From UBA5794 sp963714375 (GTDB taxonomy: Bacteria > Actinomycetota > Acidimicrobiia > Spongiisociales > UBA5794), in NCBI GenBank assembly GCA_963714375.1, contig CAVQOG010000002.1, forward strand, positions 124,001-188,000: a DNA stretch of 64,000 nucleotides, read 5' to 3'. Shown here piece after piece: positions 34,575 through 43,697 of this stretch. The translations under genes were made by a program, and so were the position numbers. The notes beneath the pieces are model-generated. The model was not told where the DNA came from. It did not search any database and worked only from the letters and a program-made list of their open reading frames with translations. Every line of letters starts with the position of its first letter. Position 1 is the stretch's first letter.

Positions 34575-36863
34575 TCAACAGCGGTCCGCCCAGTTCTCAA
34601 CCACGTCGTGGACCACCAGATCGTCGCTCGCCACGAAGGTTCGACGGCTCATTTCCCGACAGGAAGCGTCCCTTTCGACGGTGCTCCAGTCTCCGCGGGT
34701 ATACGCGTAGGCGATAACGGAATTACGCGGCACCAGCATCGTGACCGATTGCGTCCTTTCGTCGATGGGAAGCACAAGGACGGACCACGGATTCCATACG
34801 GGAATCCCTGCACCAAACGCTCCGGGGACGAAGACCTCTCCCGAACCGGATGGCACCTCCACTTCGATGGTCACTTCCACGAGATCAAGCGTGGGGCCGT
34901 CAACGACGGGGAGATCCGGACACTGATCCGACGTGGTGAGAATCCAGCGATCCCCTGGCAGCCGAAACCACCGCGGATCCCCCGAGTAGCGAGCCTCCAC
35001 CAGTGCCGTCACCTTCTTGGTGCCTGCCACTGCTACCGCGTCGTTGCTCGGTGCGACACGAACCGGACCACCATCGACGAGGCACGCCGAACCAGTCGAA
35101 GCTGCAGAGATGATCTCGATTTCCCGCCACGACACCCACGACGTGCTTGCAAGCGTTTCGACCCTGACCGACACGACATCGGTGAGCCCGGGACTGAACT
35201 CCGCCCCGATGAGCATCTCCGGGCTGGTGAATCGCTCGATGTCTGCCACGAGGACGTCGCGGCCGTCGGACAGGGTTGCCCATACCCGATGGTGGCTGAT
35301 TCCCGGTGGCCACTGATCCACACCCAAACCGATCTCATCCACCGTGGATGGCTCATCAAAATCGATTGCGATCCACTGTGGCGGATAGTCGCCAGACCCC
35401 CACCCTTCGAGGGAGTCATCAACAGCGTATTCGGCCGGCCTTGTGGGTTCGGAGCGTGACACTCGCGGTGTTGTGCCGGAGGTGAGGTCGACGGGCGCAT
35501 CGGGTGGGACCACGCACGCGTCTGGTTGCACCTTTGGCGAAAATGCCTCGAGAAGGAGCCCGCCGGAGTCGAGGAATGCCCATGCCGGACCCTCCTGGTC
35601 GTCTGGCCACACGTAGTAGCCCCAGTTGAGCCATCCATCCCACCCCGCCTCACATGACGCTGCAATAAACCGGTAGCCCCGTCCAAGCGCCGCTCGCGCC
35701 GACGGAACCGTTGCCTTCCCAGACCCGGTCTCACCCATCAATACGGGCTTCTCCTCATGACCCGGCATTCCGAAGTTCTCGGCATGCTCGGGCACCGTCA
35801 GGTCGGTGTCGTAGTAGGCGTGGAAATCGAAGAAATCGAGGTTCGCCTCGGTCATCAAGGGGGCGGTGTCGACGTACCAGTCGCCGCCGATGTATGTCTG
35901 ATGCGGAAACTGCGGCGTGAAGAAACCCATGGTCACCAAGGTGTCAGGGTCGTAGGCATCGATGACCTCACGGATTCGATCGATGAAGTACAGGACACCA
36001 TCGACCACCATCTGACGCTTCTGCTCTGCGTCGGCCATGTCATAGCTGCGACCGTTGGCGGTCTCCACAACACCGGTCCGGAGCGACAGCGGTTCGTAGG
36101 TCCCGTGGAGCCAGAACTCGTTGGTGAGCTGCCACCCGAGCAGTACCTCAAAGGGAGCACGTCGGTCAACCATTCCCGACAACAGGCCGTCCCAGAAGAC
36201 CGCCTTCGCCTCGACCCCGCCTGTGTGGAGCCAGTCGGCGTTCTCCCGCCCGTCGAATCCTTCATGACCCTGCCGGTAGTACGAGTCAAAGACCTGCCAA
36301 TACCCACCGACATCGGGGAGGGAGTTGGCGGTCAGCAGCAGCCAGATACCCTCCTCGCCAGCGATGGTCATCACCTCTGCGATGTTGTCGAGATACTCCT
36401 CGTTGAGGCCCTGACCGGAATAGTTGGCAACGCACTCTGGCTGGGCACCACAGGTGTCGAGAAAGATCCGGGCTGTGTTGTATCCGTTCTCGACCAACGT
36501 CCGGAACGCAGTACGCACTCGCTCTGGGTCGTAGGTATTCGTGGCAAAGACTCTGTCCTCGTACCCACCGGCGGGGTTCGGTTGGAAATCCACGTAGTTG
36601 ACGCCGCGAGGTACAAAACGCTCGCCCGTCGTCGTGTCGTAGAACTCCCCCACCCCGTCAACGACTCTGGTTCCTATCCGGTGTGCAACGGGTGGGGCTG
36701 TTGTCGTAGTTTGCGCAACGGTCGTGTCCGGCGATAGCAGAGTCGTCGTGGAGTCGCTGGGCAATGGCGTGGTGGTCGACGGTGCACCGCCACTGGTGCA
36801 CGCAGAAAGGACCACAGCCAAGCAAACAAGGAGTACCACACATCGGTACGTGCTCTTCGTCAA
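34575..36863 (-). CDS. Secreted GH5-like glycosidase lipoprotein with discoidin-like and C-terminal starch-binding-like domain
   Basis: A 762-residue exported protein: lipobox VVLSAC, Thr-rich linker, TIM-barrel glycosidase domain with candidate acid/base Glu249 (GWQLTNEFW) and nucleophile Glu378 (VLMGETGSGKA), a discoidin-like region (PQWIAIDFDEPSTVDEIGL), and a C-terminal domain (VTIEVEVPSGSGEVFVPGAF ... VIAYAYTRGDWSTVERD) that looks like a CBM20/48-type carbohydrate-binding module. It is paralogous to the gene at 14142-15872 but larger. It stands 10 bases from the convergent MMPL stop. Substrate unknown. Confidence 0.8.
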   Translation of the reverse strand: MTKSTYRCVVLLVCLAVVLSACTSGGAPSTTTPLPSDSTTTLLSPDTTVAQTTTTAPPVAHRIGTRVVDGVGEFYDTTTGERFVPRGVNYVDFQPNPAGGYEDRVFATNTYDPERVRTAFRTLVENGYNTARIFLDTCGAQPECVANYSGQGLNEEYLDNIAEVMTIAGEEGIWLLLTANSLPDVGGYWQVFDSYYRQGHEGFDGRENADWLHTGGVEAKAVFWDGLLSGMVDRRAPFEVLLGWQLTNEFWLHGTYEPLSLRTGVVETANGRSYDMADAEQKRQMVVDGVLYFIDRIREVIDAYDPDTLVTMGFFTPQFPHQTYIGGDWYVDTAPLMTEANLDFFDFHAYYDTDLTVPEHAENFGMPGHEEKPVLMGETGSGKATVPSARAALGRGYRFIAASCEAGWDGWLNWGYYVWPDDQEGPAWAFLDSGGLLLEAFSPKVQPDACVVPPDAPVDLTSGTTPRVSRSEPTRPAEYAVDDSLEGWGSGDYPPQWIAIDFDEPSTVDEIGLGVDQWPPGISHHRVWATLSDGRDVLVADIERFTSPEMLIGAEFSPGLTDVVSVRVETLASTSWVSWREIEIISAASTGSACLVDGGPVRVAPSNDAVAVAGTKKVTALVEARYSGDPRWFRLPGDRWILTTSDQCPDLPVVDGPTLDLVEVTIEVEVPSGSGEVFVPGAFGAGIPVWNPWSVLVLPIDERTQSVTMLVPRNSVIAYAYTRGDWSTVERDASCREMSRRTFVASDDLVVHDVVENWADRC

Positions 36864-36960
36864 AGCGAGCCACGAATCGTCAGCACAACCAATACCTGTG
36901 CGGCAGTGACATGCCAGCTCCGAGTGGGTGTTCGAGCGATCTCACGATGTTCGAAACCCA

Positions 36961-37176
36961 TCATTTCAATGGAATGTCGGCCGGAGTCGTGGCAAGCAGA
37001 TCCCGTGGGGCAGTCTTGGTGTACTCGCGTCCACACACGTTGGCAACCATTGTGAAGTTGGTGTCGGGATCGCTGAAGAGAGTCCTCGACCTCAGTTTGT
37101 CCGAATCGGGGCTGTAGCCGAATTGTGGATGAGCGTCGGGGAGGTACTGCGTTCGCTCGAAGAATTGACCGGCCAC
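36961..37176 (-). CDS. Short uncharacterised ORF, possibly a gene remnant
   Basis: A 71-codon frame from a GTG, with C/G-rich third positions like true genes here (MAGQFFERTQYLPDAHPQFG at its start, then SDKLRSRTLFSDPDTNFTMV). A stop lies just upstream in frame and no ribosome site is clear. I recognise no family. It fills most of the 366-base space between the DUF3558-like gene and the glycosidase gene; it may be the 3' remnant of a lost gene. The remainder of the space shows no feature. Confidence 0.3.
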   Translation of the reverse strand: MAGQFFERTQYLPDAHPQFGYSPDSDKLRSRTLFSDPDTNFTMVANVCGREYTKTAPRDLLATTPADIPLK

Positions 37177-37229
37177 CGATTATTGGTGGAACAGCCATTG
37201 AAGTTGTCGCATAGCGACGGCGCTATCCA

Positions 37230-37820
37230 TCACGGGAGGCGACTCGCTACGGCTTCAGCGAGTTGCTGACCGAGCTCACGTCGTGTGGTTTCGTCCATAT
37301 CGTCGAAACCTTGGACGACCACTTCGACCTTGTATGGCCCTTGCTGGACACGAACTGCGTAATAGCCTTCGTCAATCCGCTCGGCGGCCCGGTCACCGAG
37401 GCCGTCGATGAACACCCATACCTCCGCATTCAGGTCATCGAGCGTGGTGAATCCTTCGAGTGACACAACAGTGATAGTTGCACCATCTTGCTCGCCGTTC
37501 TGGAGAGAACAGTCGTCGTATCCCGGAGACACCGTCACGGCGACCGGGCTCGCCCCTTCACCGAGACCGGCTTCGATCTCTTCTGGGGTCAGCAGCTCGC
37601 ACACATCAATGTTGAGAACCTCGACCTCACCCGATCCGCCCGTTTCGGTGGTGGTATCGGATGCCTGAGAACTATCAGATGCCTGGGAAACGGTCGTCGT
37701 GACCGCACTGTCGGCAACGTCGTCTGTCGTACTGTCCGAGCTACAGGCGGCTGCGAGCAGAAGCACTGCCGCGACCGCCACAATGAGGCGCAGCCGCGCT
37801 GTGACGAATGTCAATGTCAT
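37230..37820 (-). CDS. DUF3558-like lipoprotein
   Basis: A 196-residue lipoprotein: signal peptide ending LLAAAC, a Ser/Thr-rich linker with two Gln-Ala-Ser-Asp-Ser/Thr repeats (QASDSSQASDTT), then NIDVCELLTPEEIEAGLGEG, the DUF3558-like opening, and a second Cys (YDDCSLQNGEQDG). The C-terminal half (VWVFIDGLGDRAAERIDEGYYAVRV) is well conserved in this type. Function unknown; probably anchored outside the membrane. Confidence 0.78.
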   Translation of the reverse strand: MTLTFVTARLRLIVAVAAVLLLAAACSSDSTTDDVADSAVTTTVSQASDSSQASDTTTETGGSGEVEVLNIDVCELLTPEEIEAGLGEGASPVAVTVSPGYDDCSLQNGEQDGATITVVSLEGFTTLDDLNAEVWVFIDGLGDRAAERIDEGYYAVRVQQGPYKVEVVVQGFDDMDETTRRELGQQLAEAVASRLP

Positions 37821-37969
37821 GACCGCTCCTTTGTGAACGGAATATCTGCGCAGGCTGCAATGGTATCAGGCCGCAAGCGACGCAACAAGATCGGCCGCCG
37901 CCCGCACGCTGGACGATCGCGCACCTGACCTGGCGATGATCTACTGGCGCAAAGGAGTGCACGAAATGG

Positions 37970-40366
37970 TCACAGACGTGACAACGCGAGGTTCAGGAGA
38001 GACACCAAAGTGTCGTACTGAGCGGTCCCGGGTTTGATGTCGATCCACACCACGAGGGCAACGGTGCCCTTGTCATTTCCGCCCGAGACCATGATGACCG
38101 TGTCATCGACCACCGCGTGACCCCAATCAACGACCCCCGGCAACCCAACAGATTCTGCCCCGAAGAAGTCGACCGTCGCGTTGACGGATTCTGGGCCGGA
38201 CGGCGGTGTGATCTGAATAGACAGGGCTGGAAGGAACCCGCACTGATGGAGGAACTGCGTGGAGTTGTCGTCCTCGGCCGCTGGCGTCTCCACCCCGGGC
38301 GCTAGAACTGATACCTCTTCCGCCGTGAGAATGGTGCACGCGTCGTAGGTCAGCCCCCAGTCGGGAGGCGGAGGTCCGGTACCTGAACCTGTGGCGCCAC
38401 CGCCGCCGTCTGATCCTCCCGTGCCTCCGATCGGTGTCGCGCCGGGCGGTTCGGGTGGGATGTCGCCGCTGTCGGAGATCTTGTCGAAGAAGTACCCGGT
38501 GCTTTCGTTCGGCATACCGAGTCGCAGGCCACCACCGTCCTCACAGATAATCTGGCTGCCGGTGCCGATTGAAGACCCGCTGGTTTGGATGCCGGGGCCG
38601 GCATCGATCCAGCCGTCTCCCATGTCGACCTGGCCCTTGGCCGAGTAACCAACGGTGCTGCCTCCGACGACTTCGGCACGACCGGCTCCGGCTGGGACCA
38701 GGCTCACCCACCCCGATCCGTCCTGGACGACTCGAACCACAGGTGCCCCCGGGCTGGCGTATTGGAGAATGACCGGTACATGTCCGGTGAAGTCGAAGTA
38801 CCCGTCTCCCGAGCCACGGATGACGAGCGAGATCCCGGCGCCGGTTCCCGGCTCGACAAGGAACTCGGCAGCGGTGAAGCCGGTGCTCTTCCATTCTCCG
38901 ATCAGGCAGGCATCGAGCGTCGAAGTCGGCTCGTACTCCTTGCAGAAGTCAGCGAGGGACCGTCCTGTGAGCGACATCTCGGCACCAGATGCGTGTCCGG
39001 TGAGCCCGACACGGGCCGTTCCCGGAATTGTTTGTCGGAAGATGGCAGACGTTCCAGGGGTGCCATCGGGACATGTGCACCCATCGGGGTTGGTGCACAG
39101 GATTTCGGTTGGGCTGCCCGGATAGCTCAGGTTCACACCATCGGGAAGTTGCATCATCCCGAATGTTGTCGGGGAGACGATCACCACCTCGGCTGTCAAC
39201 TCCACCTCGCTGATGCCATACGAGCGAGTCTTGGCCGACAGAACTTCCGACCCGCCGTCAGCGAGAGTTCCAACCACAACGGTGGGTGGCTTGATCTCGA
39301 TTCCCGGAATCCCAGCACCGGACTGGTCCCACTCTGGCGCATTGCCCGGGTCGCGGAAGTACCCGGGTCCCCACGTCGTGAGCATCGACGGATCCGAGAT
39401 TGCCAACGTTGCCTGGTACGCGGCTTCGTTACCAGTGTCGCTGGCAGCGGTGATGTCGAGTCCGCTTGTCCACAGTCCCGCACTGTTCTCAGCGACGTGC
39501 GCCCAAAAGCCATTGGCGTCGTACGTCCGTTTGTACAGATCGCGGTCCAGGCCGAGCCATTCCCCCCACCAGACCGACTGGTAACCACCTGAGATCTCCT
39601 GCCCGGCCCACTCGGCCATGCCTTCCTCGACCCACGCAGGCCGGTACCCGAGACGCGACGGATCCCCGACCGTGAACGAGAAGCAGTGCCACACCTCATG
39701 CGCAATAAGAGTCTCAAGTCTTACCGACGCCACACCATTGGCATCGATCTGTTGCGCCCAAGGGACCCCGAGCTTCGTCACGGTGACTCGGCACTTCGTG
39801 GGGGTGCCGGTAAATGGACCCGCTGGTCCGATCGGCAGCGCCGTGGCCGCCGCTGTCTTGTAAACGAGGTCAGGTGCAATCAGAAGTTCCACCGGGATAC
39901 CGAGCGGCCGACCGACCTTGGCCGCTATCCGGTTCTCAATGTCATGGATGACGTCCAACATGGCAAGCTCATCGACACCGTCGTCGGCTGCCACCACCGC
40001 CATGGCCGCTGTGGCAAGGATCGGCCCCCGTCCCACAGCAACCCCTTCTCCCGTACTCCCCTCGTACCCCTCGATTGCTGATCGCTGCTCCGGGGTCAAC
40101 TCGTCCCAGTGGGCACGAACCCACCGGCTCGGACCGGTGCCGGACTGCAGGACAACCTCACCCTGGGCCGGTGTCTCGACGCCTGGGAGTGGCCCGATCG
40201 CAGCGGCGTACGCCCCGAGGGCAACGTCGAGCGGTACGTAGTCACCTTCGACATCACCAAGAAGGTCATCAAGCGTGCGGTCAGACACCGACTCAGACCC
40301 TGATCCTGACGAACACGCAGCGACAACCAGACCAACCGCAAACACCAGAACGACGATCCGGCGCAT
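37970..40366 (-). CDS. Secreted lipoprotein with HExxH metallopeptidase-like domain and C-terminal DUF3558-like domain
   Basis: A 798-residue protein from the ATG at 40366, where a signal peptide with lipobox LVVAAC begins. A zinc-peptidase motif HEVWH (residues 223-227, in LIAHEVWHCFSF) is followed about 20 residues later by WVEEGMAEWAG, whose Glu would be the third ligand, as in gluzincins. A long beta-rich middle part contains a Cys-rich segment (LCTNPDGCTCPDGT) and a Pro/Gly linker. Residues from about 660 onward open DACTILTAEEVSVLAPG and match the DUF3558-like domain. It is a fusion I have not seen described. Activity is inferred. Confidence 0.72.
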   Translation of the reverse strand: MRRIVVLVFAVGLVVAACSSGSGSESVSDRTLDDLLGDVEGDYVPLDVALGAYAAAIGPLPGVETPAQGEVVLQSGTGPSRWVRAHWDELTPEQRSAIEGYEGSTGEGVAVGRGPILATAAMAVVAADDGVDELAMLDVIHDIENRIAAKVGRPLGIPVELLIAPDLVYKTAAATALPIGPAGPFTGTPTKCRVTVTKLGVPWAQQIDANGVASVRLETLIAHEVWHCFSFTVGDPSRLGYRPAWVEEGMAEWAGQEISGGYQSVWWGEWLGLDRDLYKRTYDANGFWAHVAENSAGLWTSGLDITAASDTGNEAAYQATLAISDPSMLTTWGPGYFRDPGNAPEWDQSGAGIPGIEIKPPTVVVGTLADGGSEVLSAKTRSYGISEVELTAEVVIVSPTTFGMMQLPDGVNLSYPGSPTEILCTNPDGCTCPDGTPGTSAIFRQTIPGTARVGLTGHASGAEMSLTGRSLADFCKEYEPTSTLDACLIGEWKSTGFTAAEFLVEPGTGAGISLVIRGSGDGYFDFTGHVPVILQYASPGAPVVRVVQDGSGWVSLVPAGAGRAEVVGGSTVGYSAKGQVDMGDGWIDAGPGIQTSGSSIGTGSQIICEDGGGLRLGMPNESTGYFFDKISDSGDIPPEPPGATPIGGTGGSDGGGGATGSGTGPPPPDWGLTYDACTILTAEEVSVLAPGVETPAAEDDNSTQFLHQCGFLPALSIQITPPSGPESVNATVDFFGAESVGLPGVVDWGHAVVDDTVIMVSGGNDKGTVALVVWIDIKPGTAQYDTLVSLLNLALSRL

Positions 40367-40544
40367 TGACACACGTAGGACGACGGGAAGTCGACGGATA
40401 CGAACCGATTGTCGATCCGAGTCGACCCTCATCGTGTAGGTCCAGCGGCGTCCATGGCCACCCCCGTTGTGCACAGGTCACATGGAGACCCGGTGCTTGA
40501 CGTGAGGCTACTCATCCATCAGACCACCGACAAGAGGCTCCCAC

Positions 40545-40861
40545 AAGGCTGTCATTGGCAAACCGAAAACTTGGGCGGAGCGGAGGCCAATCTGGGCGGA
40601 GTGTCACTCCATCGCTACGCGGGTGACTCGCTGTCGTCCGACACCTGCGACGGACAGCTGTTCTTCATCTCCGGTGACGAGGAGGAGATCTCCGGGCTTG
40701 GCGAGTATGCGATTTGGGGGTCTGGCGGCACGCTCGTTGTGTGCAGGTCAGACGTCGTCATGAAGATCAGCATGGATTGGAACCCGAGATCCACCTTCGA
40801 ACAGAACCGCGACTCGGCGATAGCGATGGCGCAGTCCGTTCTCGCCCAGATGGACGGTTGA
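40545..40861 (+). pseudogene. 5'-truncated copy of a DUF3558-like lipoprotein gene
   Basis: The frame ending at 40861 translates to a domain nearly parallel to the C-terminal half of the lipoprotein at 45800-46390: GCHWQTENLGG versus GCHWFTENQG, then DGDEEE/SGDEEE, VVCRSDVVMKI and DSAIAMA(Q/R)SV(L/F)AQMDG. The 14 bases AAGGCTGTCATTGG are identical. The signal peptide and the first Cys half are missing, and a short insertion (GGAEANL) is present. A GTG further upstream is a possible start but gives no secretion signal. Confidence 0.72.
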
Positions 40862-41051
40862 TAGTCACGGCTTTGCATCGCGACTTGCCGACTCGCCTCA
40901 GCGCATCGAGCGGATGGCGGTTTCCGCCCGTGGGTTCGACCGGGGTCCGGGGCTCGTGACCGACGGTAACGCAGAAACAGCATCGTTGAGATGCCGGTAG
41001 GTGCGGCCCGGTACCATGGCGCCAGTCATGGGTGACGAACGGGGGTGAGTG

Positions 41052-41972
41052 ATGGGTATGGCTGAAGACCTTCGTCGGTGGGTAGAGGCTGGTCTGATTG
41101 ACGCCGATACCGCCGCACGAATCGTTGAACACGAGACCCAACGCAAGGGCGGCGAACGCGTCGGTCGCGGGACTGAGGCTGTGGCCTATCTCGGTGCGGT
41201 TTTGGTGCTCGTCGCATTGGGAATTCTCGCCGCCGAATTCTGGGATCGCATTGAGCCGTGGGGGCGGTTCACCGTCGGTACCATCGTGACAGGGGTGCTC
41301 ATTGGGGTTGGCTGGCTTCTAGGGAGGAGCGCAGAACCAGCGGTCAACCGTGCCCAGGCGTTCGCCTGGTTTCTTGCTGTGGGCGCCGTTGCTCTCACGG
41401 CAGGGGTCTTCTTCGACGGCATCGTGGGAACCGACGCCCAGGACTCGTTCCTGTGGGTATCAATTGTCGCTCTGGCCGCCACGATTGTCCTGTGGCTCGC
41501 CCGTCCCTCGACTCTTGCGATCATCGCCATGGCCTTCGCGACTTGGGCGATCACGATCGCGATCATCTCCCGACTCGACACCGTGCCCGAGTGGACGTTC
41601 GGACTTGCCTTTGCAGGGCTCGGGATTGCGTGGTTGCTCCTTACCTGGGGCGGGATCCTGCGACCGACTACGGCGAGCTACGCGATCTCAGCGATCGGAA
41701 TCCTGTTCGTAGCCTTCCCAGAGGGAAGTCACATGCCTTGGCCACTCCTTGGACTTGCTGGCGCCCTGGCACTCATGGCGCTGTCGGTTCGCCTCAATCA
41801 GACCGTGCTCCTCGGCCTCGGGGTTCTGGGTCTGTTCGTGTACATCCCGATGACGATCTTCGAACTCTTCGAGGAAAGCCTCGGGATTCCTGTTGCTCTC
41901 CTCATCACCGGCCTTGCCCTGCTGGGAGTCGTCGTCGGAACCGTACGATTTCGTAGAGAAGTCGAGACATGA
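41052..41972 (+). CDS. DUF2157-family membrane protein
   Basis: A membrane protein of about 306 residues: an amphipathic start (LRRWVEAGLIDADTAARIVEHE, the DUF2157 opening) then about eight or nine hydrophobic helices from AVAYLGAVLVLVALGILA to VALLITGLALLGVVVGTVRF. The start could be GTG 41049, ATG 41052 or ATG 41058; GGGGGTGA precedes them. Function is unknown in this family. It overlaps the next gene by four bases. Confidence 0.8.
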   Translation: MGMAEDLRRWVEAGLIDADTAARIVEHETQRKGGERVGRGTEAVAYLGAVLVLVALGILAAEFWDRIEPWGRFTVGTIVTGVLIGVGWLLGRSAEPAVNRAQAFAWFLAVGAVALTAGVFFDGIVGTDAQDSFLWVSIVALAATIVLWLARPSTLAIIAMAFATWAITIAIISRLDTVPEWTFGLAFAGLGIAWLLLTWGGILRPTTASYAISAIGILFVAFPEGSHMPWPLLGLAGALALMALSVRLNQTVLLGLGVLGLFVYIPMTIFELFEESLGIPVALLITGLALLGVVVGTVRFRREVET

Positions 41973-42592
41973 CCCGACAGGCGTGGGGCGCTGTTGGCGG
42001 TGCCATTGCTGTCATGGTCGCGGTCGTGGTGATCATCGTCGTAGCGTCGGTGCCGCTTCCCGAGTTCCCTCCCCTTGTCCCGGGCCAGTTCAATGCATCA
42101 CTTGCCTTCGTGACAGAGACCAACTGCATTCGAGTCGCCGATCTCACCGATGCGAAAGTACGGGAACTCCATTGCGTGTCGGAACGAGACTGGATCGACG
42201 ATGTGTTTTGGACCGAGGCTGGAATCGAGGTTGGTGCTGGAGGGTTCCAATCAACGATCGTGGTGCTTGATCCAGAGACAGGAGATGTCCTCGAGACACG
42301 CAACCGCGACGATACGTACCCGGGTGACTGGTCGGACAGGGATCAGGGTCTCTTCGTCGACATGTCCTCCGATGGGAAGGTGATGATCCGCGACGGCAAC
42401 AACCAGGTTCTTGTCACCTTGGAAGGTCCCGAGACGTACGGAATCGACACGCTCGTCGGGGCGTCAAATAGTCAGATAGTCGCCCTCGTCGACTCCTCCG
42501 AACGCCTCGCCGTGTTCGACCGCGATGCCGGCCAGCCGTACCTCGTCGACATCAATGCGCGATCGTATCCCCCACCAGCCTGGAAACCCTGA
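41969..42592 (+). CDS. Hypothetical single-pass membrane-anchored protein, beta-propeller-like fragment
   Basis: A 207-residue protein with an N-terminal membrane helix (AVMVAVVVIIVVASV) and an outside domain of repeated strand motifs such as ASLAFVTETNCIRVADL, TIVVLDPETGDVLET, KVMIRDGNNQVLVTL and LAVFDRDAGQP, resembling WD/PQQ-like repeats. No family is recognised. It is translationally coupled to the DUF2157 gene and likely acts with it. Confidence 0.68.
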   Translation: MTRQAWGAVGGAIAVMVAVVVIIVVASVPLPEFPPLVPGQFNASLAFVTETNCIRVADLTDAKVRELHCVSERDWIDDVFWTEAGIEVGAGGFQSTIVVLDPETGDVLETRNRDDTYPGDWSDRDQGLFVDMSSDGKVMIRDGNNQVLVTLEGPETYGIDTLVGASNSQIVALVDSSERLAVFDRDAGQPYLVDINARSYPPPAWKP

Positions 42593-42703
42593 GTACGTAC
42601 GTCGTCAAGATGGAAGACCTCAGCTGTTTTTGCGGTCTGTGGACCTTCGGGTCATCGCGAGCCGAGATGACAGAATTGCACCCATGGCGGACACAAATCC
42701 TGC

Positions 42704-42850
42704 GTGAGTATCGAGATCGATCGAAAACGCCGGTTCGAGATGGTCGCTGCCGAGATTTCGGATCCCGTGCAGCGGTACCTGCGTCGCCGCGCCACTGCGG
42801 AGGACGCTGACGACGCGCACTCTGAAACGCTCCTGACCACACCACCGTGA
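42704..42850 (+). pseudogene. N-terminal stub of an ECF sigma factor gene
   Basis: A 48-codon frame from GTG: MSIEIDRKRRFEMVAAEISD then VQRYLRRRATAEDADDAHSETLL, the region-2 start of ECF sigma factors (helix, then Ala-Glu-Asp-Ala-Asp-Asp and Glu-Thr). It ends at TGA 42848, where region 2 should continue, so regions 2-4 are lost. It sits in the 614-base space between 42592 and 43207. Confidence 0.65.
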
Positions 42851-42852
42851 TC

Positions 42853-43017
42853 GTGACAGCTCCCGCCGGATTCGAGGCACTCATCGGAAGCGTTCCGTTC
42901 GTCGAGGGAGGAGACTTTCTCATTTCAGCAATCGACGGTGTTGTGAACTATTGCGGCATGAGCGGTGAGGCCACATCTGAGCTGCAGACACTGTACGACG
43001 CGGCGTTCGCCGGATAA
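42853..43017 (+). pseudogene. C-terminal fragment of an unidentified gene, next to the sigma stub
   Basis: A 54-codon frame with good codon use (starts MTAPAGFEALIGSVPFVEGG, ends ELQTLYDAAFAG) begins two bases after the sigma stub and ends at TAA just before a strong terminator. It looks like the 3' end of a gene that followed the sigma gene, joined to it by a deletion. Its family is not recognised. The rest of the space (42593-42703) shows nothing. Confidence 0.45.
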
Positions 43018-43043
43018 GGACACCACACGATCTTCAACACGGA

Positions 43044-43076
43044 AGATGGCCCCGGCGAGAGCTGGGGCCATCTTTT
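43044..43076 (+). terminator. Rho-independent terminator
   Basis: A perfect 10-bp stem AGATGGCCCC / GGGGCCATCT with a 10-base loop and a TTTT tail, 27 bases after the C-terminal fragment. Its presence indicates that an operon once ended here. Confidence 0.85.
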
Positions 43077-43206
43077 CGTGTGATCGTCGGGGCTCAGGTT
43101 GGCAGAGAAGCCGATCTCATGATCGGTTCTGAATTTTGATGTCACCCGTAGCATCGTTTCGTCCGTCTGTCATGATGAAGCCGCACAACGAGAACGGAGA
43201 CCTTCG

Positions 43207-43602
43207 ATGGCATGGTGGACACTTGAGCTGATCACGACGGGCGTGCTACTCGTGATCGTCCTCGTTCTCGGACCGCTGATCAAGCGCTACGGGAAGAGCT
43301 ACGCGGCCGACGTCTTCGCCGCCAACCCGCGAACCGGGAAGAGCTACCTCGTTCTGATGGACGTGGCCTACTACCTGATCTTCGGTGCATACATCCTTCT
43401 GACCATTCAGTTTGATCCGCCTCCGGACTGGGATGAAACCGTCAACGCTGCCCAGCTCCAAAGCGAAACCGTTCGCATCGCAGGACTCCTGATCCTGATG
43501 GGTCTTCTCCATGGTCTCAATGTCATAACCCTCCCCATCATCGGCAGATTGCTGTCGCTGAACCGACGCCTCGATGACGACATCGAGTCCAACAGCGCTT
43601 AG
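43207..43602 (+). CDS. Small membrane protein, paralogue of the anti-sigma-like protein's membrane part
   Basis: A 131-residue protein with three hydrophobic segments. Motifs VLGPLIKRYGKSYAADVFAANPRTGKSYLVLMDVAYYL and LLILMGLLHGLNVITLPIIGRLL align with ILGPSIRRFGKAYAADIF, LLDAAYYLVF and LLLAMGMLHALTIFALP in the protein at 44819-45556. It lacks the cytosolic N-terminal part of that protein. It follows a strong terminator and is probably transcribed alone. Function unknown. Confidence 0.72.
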   Translation: MAWWTLELITTGVLLVIVLVLGPLIKRYGKSYAADVFAANPRTGKSYLVLMDVAYYLIFGAYILLTIQFDPPPDWDETVNAAQLQSETVRIAGLLILMGLLHGLNVITLPIIGRLLSLNRRLDDDIESNSA

Positions 43603-43697
43603 GCGCACCCCAACCCCACCTCCGTGCAACCGATCCGACAAACCCGTCGGAACCACTGACCTGCCACGTGCAGGCACGATGAGAAGGAAGCACATAT

